Source of the DNA: Symbiodinium natans
Taxonomy: Eukaryota > Sar > Dinophyceae > Suessiales > Symbiodiniaceae
DNA length: 60,000 nucleotides
Assembly (NCBI GenBank): GCA_905221605.1
Contig: CAJNDS010000316.1
Span: forward strand, 1-60,000
Direction of reading: 5' to 3'
Program-made: the position numbers and the translations under genes
The notes under the pieces: generated by a model
Database searches by the model: none
Told to the model about the DNA's origin: nothing
The model's input: the letters and a program-made list of their open reading frames with translations, nothing else
Part shown: in pieces, positions 37,351-47,232 of the stretch
Position numbering within the stretch: the stretch's first letter is position 1
Layout: the number at the start of each line of letters is the position of its first letter

Positions 37351-37760
37351 GCATGTGTGTGTGTGTGTGTATATGCGTTTTGGCTTGCATGTCTTGTGAT
37401 GGTTTCAAAGTCGTTTGGTTGCAGCGGCCCTCCTTTGCAAAATTGCACCCGGGCACCTGGACGGCCTAAAGCCCCGAACCCCAAACTCCTTAACGGCATC
37501 TTGCTCGCGATGTCAGGTTGTCGTAGTGAAACCGAGAGCTGCAGCAACCTTGGCCTACCCAACAGACCTCTTGGCCAGCTCCGCGTCGGCAAAAAAGGAT
37601 GAACTATACATACGTACGTACGTACCCACATGCACATACTTTTCATACGTGCATACACACACACACAGAGATTATGTTGCATTCTTATATATTCGCTTAC
37701 TCATTTATTCATGTATATTCGCTCATATTATATGATGCCACTGTAATATCAAAAATCAAT
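37351..37760. repeat. microsatellite-rich stretch
   Basis: (GT)n at 37359, (ACGT)n at 37610-37624, (AC)n at 37658-37668 and an AT-rich block. No gene seen. Confidence 0.6.
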
Positions 37761-38221
37761 ATCAATGTTAGTATCGTGCAGCAGTTGCAGTCGTAGCGGG
37801 AGTATCCAATGTGCGTGATTCTGGCTAGTAGCCGGCACAGTGTTGTTGTCGCAGTCGAGAGCATTGCCAGTGTTGCTTGAGAAAGGCTCCGTTTCGCAAG
37901 TCGTGCCTCCTGTTCAGCCAGTGGCCTTTGCAGAAGGTCTGGGAGCCAAGCTGACCTGGTTGTTTCACGTTGCTGGCCTGTTTTGGTGAATCTACGTAGG
38001 TTGGTCTCAAGAGAACCCTGTTACGCAGGGCAAGAAGACTTCAGAACCACCATTTGGGCATTTATTTCTCAGCACAGGGGTTCCCCTTAGGAAAACCCGG
38101 TACAAATATAGTTCTTGTGACAGGAACCTCCCGTGCATGTCGTGGGACCGCCTCTGTCTCCACGAGCATTTTCAAGTTGAGCATTGTGTAAGCATAAGCA
38201 AACACCATGCCCATGTAGTTA

Positions 38222-38326
38222 AACCCTAAACCCTAAGCCCTAAGCCCTAAGCCCTAGACCCTAGACCCTAGACCCTAGACCCTAGACCCTAGACCCTAAA
38301 CCCTAAATCCTAAACCCTAAATCACC
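38222..38326 (-). repeat. CCCTAAA/CCCTAGA array abutting an exon-like stretch
   Basis: Units change from CCCTAAG to CCCTAGA (six in a row) and back to CCCTAAA. The array ends 5-8 bases before a CACCACAG acceptor. Confidence 0.9.
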
Positions 38327-38330
38327 ACAG

Positions 38331-38396
38331 TTGCTGCACGAACTTGCCGCTGGAGGAGAGCTGGCCCCCAGCTCCTACGCTATCCAGTGCAACAAG
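38331..38396 (+). other. candidate exon directly after a CCCTAAA array
   Basis: CACCACAG|, then LLHELAAGGELAPSSYAIQC NK, then a GC-type donor (AAG|GCGCGC), known to occur in dinoflagellates. The frame stays open to 38480. The telomere-type array would form the 3' end of the intron. Confidence 0.4.
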
Positions 38397-39418
38397 GCGC
38401 GCTCTGCAGGGCTCTTTGCTTCGCGGGCCCCTTCGCATGCAAAGCCCGCGCCTTCTCCCGCAATATTCCCCCATGCTTGACTACCCCCCGAAAATGCGAA
38501 GCACCCCAAGCCCGAATCTTCGAAATTCCCCACTGGGGGGTCCTGGAAGGGCTTCGTTTTTGACTCCATCCATGGCATTGGCTTTTACAAGGGCCATCCG
38601 CTGGTGGAGTCCTGGCTACTAAACGAGCCGAGGCAAGACGCCTCGTGAAAATGCCCCTTGAGACAAAATGCATTTAAAGAGGCATTCCCCTCCTTCTCAG
38701 ACGAGACTCTTAAACCCTTCGTGGGTAGACCCTCGAGGACCGGCTGCTAGTGGCGTTAATGCCCAGGTCCTGCTAGTGAGCGTAGCTTGTTCAGAGGGAG
38801 TCCTGGCTTACGGGCTGATGGGCTGGTGAGGCCACGTTTCAGCTCTCTGGGCATCCAAGGTGTTCTTAGTACAGCTGAGGGTTGGCAGCGAGCTGGGAGA
38901 GATTAGGAGAGGGAGTGGACTCACAGCGGGACCACCCCCGGAAACGTTACTTACTTGCTTCTTGTTTAGTATGGGTTTCCCTGTTTGCGTGCTGTGGGAA
39001 TGAGGGTGGTCCGTGTGAGTGAGCGTTTGAGTGGAGTGTTTGAGTTCTTTAGAATAAAGTTCTTTCAGACGAACGGCCGCCTCGATACATATCCCTGCAG
39101 AGTTGCGTGTGAGCATGTGTGAATGTGGGTGGCCAAAATCCAACCCTTGGCTCCTGCGAGATTCTTTGGTCAGCCTTCTGGTGGCATCAAGACTGCTGAC
39201 CCCCATGGTCAGTTCTCTAAACTACGGCCTTTGTAAGTCCTACACAAAGGGCCATCATGTGAAACAGACCCTATAAACCCTTTAATCCAGGTTGCGACAT
39301 CCACTGGAAGAGCGATAGATCCGGGCTTTGGCAACCCAATTCCGTACTCCCTATAGGGGGGCCTTCTCTGTTCCTTTCAAGCTGGAGCTCAGGAGCTCAA
39401 GTCCACGGGGCAGCTTAC

Positions 39419-39606
39419 CCTGAACGTGGGGCCTTCCTTCGTCACTGTGGCCGCAGAACTAGCGAAAGTGTCAGGTTCGCGCCAACATGCAAGGTCAAGG
39501 TTGGCTGGGAATGGGGTTTCAAGGTGAAGGTCTTCGACGACATGGGCCGCGCCTCCTCTCCGGATGGTGTCCTGAAGCTTCATCTGAAGTGCCGCATCGT
39601 TGGACT
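39419..39606 (-). other. candidate exon, - strand gene at 39.4-40.1 kb
   Basis: - strand: SNDAALQMKLQDTIRRGGAA, HVVEDLHLETPFPANLDLAC, WREPDTFASSAATVTKEGPT, ending at a canonical CAG|GTAAGC donor (complement of 39413-39418). Product not recognised. Confidence 0.45.
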
Positions 39607-39611
39607 TTTCC

Positions 39612-39836
39612 CAGATTCAGCAGCTTGGCGACGGTGGGGTCTTGGTATGTCTTGGTGCCTTAGTGGAGGGCGGGCGACGGAGCTGCGCAGCAACTCATGC
39701 TGAGGGATGTTGAGCATACAGGTGCGTTGTGACAAAAGGACTTGGGCCTGCACGTTGCCAAGACATGCCCAGGATTTCACCCCGATCACAGCGAACATGG
39801 ACATCGTTGTGTCAGATACCACGTGCTGGGTCCAGG
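39612..39836 (-). other. candidate exon, - strand gene at 39.4-40.1 kb
   Basis: - strand: after AACCAG|, WTQHVVSDTTMSMFAVIGVK, SWACLGNVQAQVLLSQRTCM, LNIPQHELLRSSVARPPLRH. Coding-like composition; the downstream border is unclear because the frame overlaps the neighbouring exon. Confidence 0.45.
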
Positions 39837-39875
39837 CTGGTTTGTCAGCCTAAGCCTTCAGCATGCTTCATTTTT

Positions 39876-40055
39876 CCATAGATTGGGTCGACAGGAGACG
39901 ATTCCCTGCGCCACCGAGAGTTCCAAGCGGAAGGTGAGCCAGGAGATGTGCAGGCATTCCTGCAGGTGCCTTGGCCTGGTCAGCACCATCCCATCCTGCA
40001 GATGTGGGTCAGTTTCAAAATCAAACGCAATCTGTAGGAACTCGCCCAGCTGCTC
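39876..40055 (-). other. candidate exon, - strand gene at 39.4-40.1 kb
   Basis: - strand, 60 codons with no stop: EQLGEFLQIAFDFETDPHLQ, DGMVLTRPRHLQECLHISWL, TFRLELSVAQGIVSCRPNLW. An AG|G inside (CTGCAG|GATGGG) is an alternative acceptor. It is one of the clearest protein-like stretches in the right half, but I do not recognise the family. Confidence 0.5.
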
Positions 40056-40588
40056 TCACTATCGATGGGCGGGGAGTCGCCGCCGCCGCAAGGCGCTTGC
40101 CAGCTTGTGTGACAAGTCTCTTGGACATGGCAAAGCATCCTAGACTCCACCACCGTGCCAGAAGCCGGGGACTTGCTACGACACGAAGTTGCACACGGCC
40201 GGCGGGAAGACTTGCACCGTGTGGTCCAAGATCACAGACGCTTGACTCGGAAAACAAGGGGGGCTGTAGGGAGAAATCTGCCAAGTGCAGATGATGAGAA
40301 ATGAAGAAATTGGGGGATCTTAAGTGCTAATATGGCCCCTGAAGGCTCCGGATGCCGAGCGAAATCCAAAGCCCCCCCATTCCAACCAACGTCTCGCTGG
40401 TTTTTGGAGGATTGCTCCTCCACAACCACTTGCGTCAACGTGGACGCACGAACTTGGCTGGAAAGAGGTGGGGAGGTTGGAGTTGAGACAGAGGTTTCGC
40501 TGACATATTGGCCTTCTTGCGTTTAGGGCCCCTTTAGCATCCTTTAGCGTCACAAGGTGTCCCAGTGTATCCTTCCTTCGTATGCTAA

Positions 40589-40669
40589 GCTGCACGGATC
40601 AACCCTCCCTGGGAGAGGCACCTACTGCCCAGTGGGCTACGACGTCGATCGTGCCAGCATGACCTACTT
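40589..40669 (+). other. candidate exon
   Basis: After GCTAAG|, LHGSTLPGRGTYCPVGYDVD, RASMTYLK, then AAG|GTGCGG donor. Unrecognised. Confidence 0.35.
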
Positions 40670-40889
40670 GAAGGTGCGGCTCGCTGTATGCGGCTGAACT
40701 TCCTGCTGGTTCTGGGGAGAGGGGAGACGTTCTCAGGTCTACCAAAAAGGTAATGGGGGGGGGGGTCCTCTTGACAGGGATCTCCAGAAACGGAGCAACA
40801 TGTACAAAAGGCGCCCATGTACTTGCTGGTCTCAAGCTGTGTATTCTGCGAAGACTACTTCCGTCGACCGATACATTGGTCCCCGATAC

Positions 40890-40913
40890 CCCCCCCCCCA
40901 AAAAAAAAAAAAA
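40890..40913. repeat. adjacent C-run and A-run
   Basis: About ten C directly followed by thirteen A. Confidence 0.9.
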
Positions 40914-41710
40914 TAAGGAAACGAAATGCTACAACCACAGTAGTGGAAACCCTGCAAGAAGGCGGCACCCCCCGGCTCTCCCCCCCACCCTCCGTGCCCC
41001 CCGCCCTTGTGTTTATTTTTGGAAAGTGCGACCGCAGGAGGGCAGCACTCCGAAGGAGATGATCTACTTGCGAAAGTTCAAGGCCGGATTTGGGAGATCG
41101 TGTGGAGGGCGGCAGTTTATAGTTTTAAACCCTTAGCCCTAAACCCTTAACGACTTAACGCCCTAAACCCGAAACCTTACACAGGGTGTACCGGGTTTAG
41201 TGTGTGGTAGGGCCTTTACAGAGAGTGTCTTAGCAGATTTGGGCTTGAGTGGGCCAGAATGGGTTTCGGGTTCAGGCTTATAGGGCTTAGGGTATCAATG
41301 TTTACATGCGCGCTTTTTTGGCCGGCGCGCTTCTCCAGCGCACTTCCGTTCGTGCAGTTGGGAGGTATATGGGCTGGACCCAATAGGGATGCGCAAGTCA
41401 CCAGGCTGGAATCGATGAGCCCGTGGAGGGCTGCGGAGACAGCAAGTGGTCGCTTGGAGACTTCGAGGGAGAGAGCGGGAGGGCGGCTGGTGGAAGTCCC
41501 CCCCCTCTAGGTCCTTCTTGCGTCAAAGGATCTTTCCCCCCTGAAGTTTCGAGAGCTGGGGGAGTTCCCTCGAGCATCCCTACCTATGCCCAGGATCAGG
41601 TTTAGGGATCGCCTTTGGGCTGGCTTCCATGACGCACGAGACGCTGAGAATCCATTGCCCCGTGACCCGACAAAACCCTTGCGGAGACTTGTTGAGCCAG
41701 GCTTCTACAG

Positions 41711-41747
41711 GAGAAGCACCCCGACGACTACCAGGATGCTGCGAAAG
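41711..41747 (+). other. candidate micro-exon
   Basis: CTACAG|GAGAAG...GCGAAAG|GTGTTT: EKHPDDYQDAAK between good splice-like borders. A longer frame through the same DNA (41586-41882) is also open, so the assignment is tentative. Confidence 0.3.
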
Positions 41748-42064
41748 GTGTTTTCCAGCTGCCCTGATGCAACTCAGAGCTCAGGATCTCTCATGACAGC
41801 AGCTTCTTGTAGCTGCTTAGACCCTGCTGCAAGGGTCCGGCAGAAGCTTCAAACCCTCACGCGCCTTGTGGCCATGTGGCGCTGAGGTATGCTGGCCCTC
41901 TCGTCGGCTGCCGGGTCACAAGCGTGAGCGTCTCGGCTGGGAGACTCTGAACATGGAGACAGGCAGGCTTTGCGGAGGATCTCGTCGAGCCAGCGCTGGG
42001 ATGTTTTCTTGCGGGGGGCCGGCTCTCGTGTTTGCAGGCCGAGTCACTCGTGACTCGTGCCTAG

Positions 42065-42226
42065 GAGGTGCTGAAACAACTGGGACTTTGCGAACCATGC
42101 ATGCTGTTGGCCATGGGAGTGCTCCGAATGCCCAAATCCTGGCTGCGCATATGTGCGCCTGAGTGCACTTTTCTTGGCTTTGGCATCTTTCGGCCCAACT
42201 CCCAAGTCTTTGACTTGTCGATGTAG
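42065..42226 (+). other. candidate terminal exon
   Basis: GCCTAG|GAGGTG acceptor, then EVLKQLGLCEPCMLLAMGVL, RMPKSWLRICAPECTFLGFG, IFRPNSQVFDLSM and stop (TAG 42224-42226). Cys-rich and hydrophobic; product not recognised. Confidence 0.45.
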
Positions 42227-42507
42227 AGACGCAACACTTGTTTCTTTATCAGGCTTTGCAGCACTTCCTTGCCAGCAGCCCGCGAACATCACGGAGGCAC
42301 GCCTTCTTTCCTCAGGGCGTGCGGACAAGTTCTGCATCAGGCTTGGGTTTCGGGGCTGGATGCACTGCTCCTGGAGAAATGAGCTACGGTTTCGGATTGA
42401 GGCTTAAGGGCTGTGTTGCTTGAGGCGCGTTTGAACAAGCCTGAAGGCGTTACGCCGTGTGGAAAACTAGTCCTTCAGGATTTGGTGACAGGATCCGGAA
42501 TGTGAGT

Positions 42508-42590
42508 AGTTCTTTAAATTACAGGGTCCCAGTTAGAATACGGCGCCCTCACAACAAGGACCCCCAATTTAGAGAAGTACCCGTTTCTTG
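42508..42590. repeat. small foldback element
   Basis: GTAGTTCTTTAAATTACAGGG at the left is complementary, with mismatches, to CCCCCAATTTAGAGAAGTAC at the right, around a ~30-base loop. Confidence 0.5.
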
Positions 42591-43920
42591 GTTATCAGGA
42601 CACCCAACGTTTTACTTGCTGGGCTCCCATATCATTTGAGAGGAATCAGCTGCGGGTCAACGGGTTCTGGCGCACCCCTTGTTTGCCGGGTCTGGGTTAA
42701 CATAGGACTGTACCTTGGCAAAATCTGCCTCCTCGAAGCCTAATCTTTTTCTGCCTCATCTGCCCCACCGGAGAAGTGCAACGGGCAAAAAAAAGCCCAA
42801 TGCGTGGAAAGAAGTCTCAGGTTCCCCATATATGGGCCCATACTAAGGGACCTTCCATGAAAACATCGAGACCATGTACCTACCCCCTAAACCCTAAACC
42901 CCAAAGAAGAAAGGCAGAGGTGGATGTGCAGCCGATGATCCTGGACGACCCAAACACCAAGGAGCCCGAAGACTTCTGGATGCATCCCTGCGATGCTTGG
43001 CAGTGGAGAAGGGGGCTTCTCTCGTTGCAGCAGGATTTCGGAGAGTCTTTTTGGGGTGTAGAGGGGTTTACAGGGTTTTATGCGGGGTTTCCTAGGATTT
43101 ATAGGGTTTTGCAGGGTTCATAGGGTTTTATAGGGTTCATGGGGTTTACGGGCCCCAGGGTCTCCCCCTGCCATGTGGCGAAGCTTTTTTTGGGCTCTAG
43201 GTTCCCAAAGCAAGTATGCAGCCCCAAGAAGGGTAGCCCTATCATGGTGTTTCTGCACCAAGCCTACCTCCCCGCATGTCATGGAGCCCAGGACTGTGGC
43301 ACCAAGGCGAGCCGCGAGCATCCGTGATCGTTTGCGCGTGCACGATGTGGGTAGTACTTGTACATGGGTAGTACCATGTAGCACTATAGCCGTTATGACC
43401 CTAAACTCCTAAAGTTCGGGGTGCAAGTTTGCCAAAACTCGAAGAAGCTCGGGGATTGGATGTCCTGACAAAAGCCATCGTTTTAGCTGCAAGTCTTGCT
43501 GGCAAATACCTGCAGATGCTTCCACGTCCACTGTCTGTCCCGAATGTCTCTTTTCAGACACAGGGTCAAAGAGTTGAGTGAATACTCGGGAATAAGGGAA
43601 GAGCAGGGATGTCATCAGGCCTGGGGCCAGGCGCCGCCGATGGACCCGACAGTTTTTGCTCTGCTGCCACCAGTATCGTACGATTCTTTGCGAAATTTCA
43701 TGTTAGCCTTCAGGGTCTGCAACACATGCCGATTTCTCAGAGCATCTTGCAAACAGTTTTCTGCAGTCTGGCACCTTGCTGTCACTTCAAGCTACACGCG
43801 TTATTTGGCGGAGAGTGCGCAGAGTATGGCAGCATCCCAGGCTGAGTTCATCCCATCTCCGCTGGACATCGTGGAGGGGCAATTCGTATGCCTGGTGCTC
43901 AGGGTTGGCATATTTTCCAG

Positions 43921-43990
43921 ACTTGAACCTGTCCAAGTTGTCGACGGTGCAGAACTTGCATACAGATCTTGGTACTCAGCTCAACAAATG
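43921..43990 (+). other. candidate exon
   Basis: TTTTCCAG|, DLNLSKLSTVQNLHTDLGTQ LNK, then AATG|GTAACC donor. A longer open frame in another phase (43496-44077) overlaps it. Confidence 0.4.
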
Positions 43991-44097
43991 GTAACCCTTG
44001 TACCACTTACAGCCCACTCAATATCGGGCTTCTCCACATCCCTCCGCGAAGATCTCCTATCCCTTGCCCACGAGTAGAACGCCCAACGCTCTTTCAG

Positions 44098-44204
44098 AGG
44101 CCCCCCTGGTGCGATGCTGGGCGATGGACCCATCTTCGAGAGTGAGGGACAGTCCTTGGAAGCTGGTGATTGTGAGGCCGAGTTCGGCGTGGAGCCGGGG
44201 GTGG
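44098..44204 (+). other. candidate exon
   Basis: CTCTTTCAG| acceptor and GTGG|GTAAGAG donor frame GPPGAMLGDGPIFESEGQSL, EAGDCEAEFGVEPGV, an acidic segment. The - strand is also open here; the splice signals favour +. The phase does not join directly to the candidate exon at 43921. Confidence 0.45.
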
Positions 44205-44529
44205 GTAAGAGTTGTAAGCTCATGAACACTAAAACCCTACATATAGTATGATTAAAACCCCTATAGGCATTCACAAAAACACCCCCTAAATGCAGACCTC
44301 CTTATGAGTATTTGGAGTTTGGCTGATTAGAGTTTGGAGGTCTGGGAGGGGGGCCTTGGGGTTGAGGAAATTAAGGCTTAGGGTTGAGCATGTGTTACGG
44401 CTCAGCACATAAAACGAATGAGCTTCAGTCGGCATAAGTTTGCCAAGGTGTTTTGTGCAGTTCAATGGCTCTAAGCTCCACGTCACTAGGTCAGGAGACC
44501 TGCGAAAGGGGCCTTCATTGCCTTGGGCA

Positions 44530-44972
44530 GAAGGAAATCAATGTATGTCGCTGTTCCTTCGAAGCTCCCCTGTGTGAAGACGTACTCAGCCCTGAACCAC
44601 AACAAACACTACCGCGAGACCTCGCGGATTGGACGCTTCGGCGTGCGCATTGCGGGTGGTAAACAAACGGTCAAACGGCGGCAGATCAAGTGCAAGAACT
44701 TCGACGACTGCCATTTCTTCTGGCATGGCACCCAGCACGAGGCAAGCACCTGCAGGCCCTGCCGCATCCATCCCTGGCCCGAAAGCTTGGCCTTCGGGAT
44801 GTTTTACGGTTTAGGGGTCTCTCGATGCAAGATCGGGGTCAAGGGATTCTTCTTGATATTTTCGCCGAAATCTCTCCCAACACCCATCTATTCCCACATG
44901 GCCAGGCTCTACCGCAGCTGCTCCAACCTCGTCCGGGAGCCGGGCGTCGAGGGAGTGCTGAAGGTGCGCTGA
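44530..44972. other. coding-like stretch, frame and strand undecided
   Basis: Forward frames give CRCSFEAPLCEDVLSPEPQQ (44530-44654, after GGGCAG|) and CKNFDDCHFFWHGTQHEAST CRPC (frame opening at 44523). The - strand gives AMPEEMAVVEVLALDLPPFD. Each looks protein-like; only comparative data can decide. Confidence 0.25.
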
Positions 44973-45601
44973 GGGCGATGATTGCGGGAAGCATATGGGA
45001 ACCTATAAAGACATGTACACACCTGTTTGCGTTTACGGAGAGGATGTGCGAATAAAACCGTTTGGGGCTAGATGCAAACCCCAGGCTTTCAGAGTTATTG
45101 CAATGCTGCAAACTGCAGGCCGTGCCGAAGTCTCCGTATTGCTTGGTGAACAGTCCAGAGGCACAGCTGGCGGTGCGGTTCTTGGGCTCTCAGATGTCTT
45201 TCTTGTTGGTTGCATTTGGGCATCTAGAGCAGGTTCTAGCGGGCTGTTGCTTGTCTCTGAGACTGCTCTGGCGCAGCTACGCGCCTGAACCTGCGAACTG
45301 CAGTGCTGACGGAGGTTGCTTGTTATCAGTGCATGTGATTCCTTTTCGACGGTCATTCCACTTCCTCACGTCCAAGCTTTCCCCGAGATGAAACTCATTA
45401 CTTGGAGGGTCCCAATCTGCAAGTGGGTGTCCTGAGTCACTTGCATCCCACTGCTTTCGCTCCAGCTTCGTGGAACTGAGCTCTGTAAGGAATCACGGGT
45501 CTTTTGTCTGAAGCCCTGAAGCTGCTAATTGTATCTTGAGCCCCAATGTTGTTGCATTGAAACCCTGAGCCCGAAACCTTCAAACCTCAAAACCTAGTCA
45601 G

Positions 45602-45692
45602 CTCTCTAAATGATGGTCCCTCTTCGGGTACCCTAAAATAGTAGGGGCCGCCTCATCATAGTAACCCCAAAAGGGACCACACAGGTTAGAGA
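45602..45692. repeat. small foldback element
   Basis: TCTCTAA...TGGTCCCT at the left is matched by AGGGACCA...TTAGAGA at the right. Confidence 0.45.
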
Positions 45693-45704
45693 AATCACCA
45701 TATT

Positions 45705-45849
45705 CCCCCCCCCCCCCCCCCCCCTTCGGACCTCGGACCTCGGACCTCGGAGGCCCTAAGCCCTAAAACCCCTAAACCCCTAAACCCTAAACCCTAAACC
45801 CCAAACCCCAAACCCTAAACCCTAAACCCTAAAACCCTAAACCCTAGAC
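45705..45849. repeat. 20-C run, CGGACCT heptamer, then CCCTAAA array
   Basis: C-run 45705-45724, three CGGACCT units, then CCCTAAA/CCCCTAAA/CCCCAAA units. Confidence 0.9.
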
Positions 45850-45945
45850 GACCTGGGGAGGCCTGCTGGAGAACCACCCTGCGGAAGTATGCGCTCACCT
45901 CGGCGGTTTCCCAGAGCTTCCTGCAGCCCGGCGTGGTGGCAGCGT
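45848..45945 (+). other. candidate exon bracketed by CCCTAAA and TTTAGGG arrays
   Basis: Between the CCCTAAA array (to 45849) and the TTTAGGG array (from 45949): an AG acceptor, EACWRTTLRKYALTSAVSQS, FLQPGVVAAW, then a GTGGGTTTAGGG donor region. If spliced, the telomere-type repeats are the two ends of the flanking introns. Confidence 0.35.
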
Positions 45946-45948
45946 GGG

Positions 45949-45979
45949 TTTAGGGTTTAGGGTTTAGGGTTTAGGGTGT
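45949..45979 (+). repeat. TTTAGGG array
   Basis: Four perfect units. Confidence 0.95.
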
Positions 45980-46582
45980 AGCTGCATCAAGCTGGGAATT
46001 CTTTACAAAAAGGGTCAGTACGATATACTTAATCAAGACTTACGGTTCAGTTCCCTTCCGAAATTACTGTTACTCTAAGTTTTACTCTAGGTTTCGGACT
46101 TCCGGTTGCGGGTTCTAGTATCGTCCTCTTGCTGAGGGAGAGTCCCAACAAAGGCCCACCATACGTTAAAGGCCCAGGGGAACGAGCCCAAGCAAAAGGG
46201 GATTCCGGTTCCTTTGTAAACATTGTTTAAACTAAGAAAGCACGCCGGTCTTCTTGGCATGTGCGTTCTCCTCGGAGGGTGGAGGGGGCGGGGGTGACTA
46301 CATGTGCAGCTCGCGAATCATATGGCGTGTATAGCCTTTTCTCTTCGGGGGCTTTCCCAGGCAAGCACACTCGCGGCGAACGGTTTGCAAAATGCTTCCA
46401 TGTACTTTTTGGGGGGTAAGCCAGGTAGTAAAACGCTTTGGCCGCATCACCAAGCATGTTGTTTATTTGGTTCTTGTTCCGTCGGGGTATCGTTCGAATC
46501 TGGAGTTCTGCGTGTCAAGCTGAAGTCGTACAGTTCGAAATCCAAAGCTTTGCGAAAGCAAGCCAAACCCAAACCAGCAAGC

Positions 46583-46658
46583 TTGGGATGTTCCTCTTAT
46601 GCTAGCAGTCGATTCTAATCCCTATTAGGGATTGTTAGTATAAGGGTTAACATCCCAA
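46583..46658. mobile_element. foldback element, family M1, copy 1
   Basis: TTGGGATGTTC...ATCCCTATTAGGGAT...GTTAACATCCCAA: an inverted-repeat element of 76 bases, same family as 57968-58067 and 58495-58575. AGCAAGC occurs on both sides but is offset by six bases on the right. Confidence 0.6.
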
Positions 46659-46933
46659 CTGTTGAGCAAGCAGTCTTGAAAATCTCGACTGGCTCAGCAT
46701 ACAAACCCGACACCCAGAGCCGTCACAGAGAGCGCGTTGTGCATTTTGGTTGCTGGGTCGTGGTGTGAACCTAGTGAAAGCCCGGCTCAGCACTGCCATC
46801 CCGGTTTCCTCTTTTGTAAAATTGGCAAGGCATAGTTGCAACCTCCAGGGCTTAGGGATTAGGCAGGTGTTGCCGGCAGCCTCCTCAGTCCGTGCGTAAA
46901 AAACAGGATTAGCCTTTTTGGGCAACTAAGGCA

Positions 46934-47046
46934 ATATGGGGGTTTCCGAAATTTGGGGTACCTTGTTGGGGCCCTTTTTATCTAAGGGAATCCTATCATC
47001 CGGGGCGGCTACTTTAGGGGTCCCCTAGTTTCGTAAAACCCCATAT
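46934..47046. mobile_element. foldback element, family M2, copy 1
   Basis: ATATGGGGGTTTCCGAAA at the left matches the complement of TTTCGTAAAACCCCATAT at the right. The interior GGGGTACCTTG...TTAGGGGTCCC also occurs at 57204-57297. Confidence 0.5.
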
Positions 47047-47145
47047 ATGGGAAAGAGAGCTTCGGGGGGCAGCCTCGATGTGTCAGGTACTGGAATCTGC
47101 ACGCAGAGTGCGACTACATGCTGCTCCTAGGACCCCCATGCTAAT

Positions 47146-47232
47146 GTGAAGGTTTTGGGGGGTTATAGGGTTTGGGAGTGAAGGTTTTGGGGAGTTATAG
47201 GGTTTGGGAGTGAAGGTTTTGGGGGGTTACGG
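47146..47232 (+). repeat. 32-bp tandem repeat, about 2.7 copies
   Basis: GTGAAGGTTTTGGGG...TTATAGGGTTTGGGA repeats at 47146, 47178 and 47210 and grades into a TTTAGGG array. Confidence 0.85.

Noticed and set aside
44690-44771. CKNFDDC...HEASTCRPC as a zinc-finger protein
   Set aside because: Other frames and the opposite strand are equally protein-like here, so the motif cannot be trusted; kept only as an undecided stretch.
46488-46500. TTCGAATC as a tRNA T-arm
   Set aside because: The surrounding bases do not form the T stem, anticodon arm or acceptor stem.
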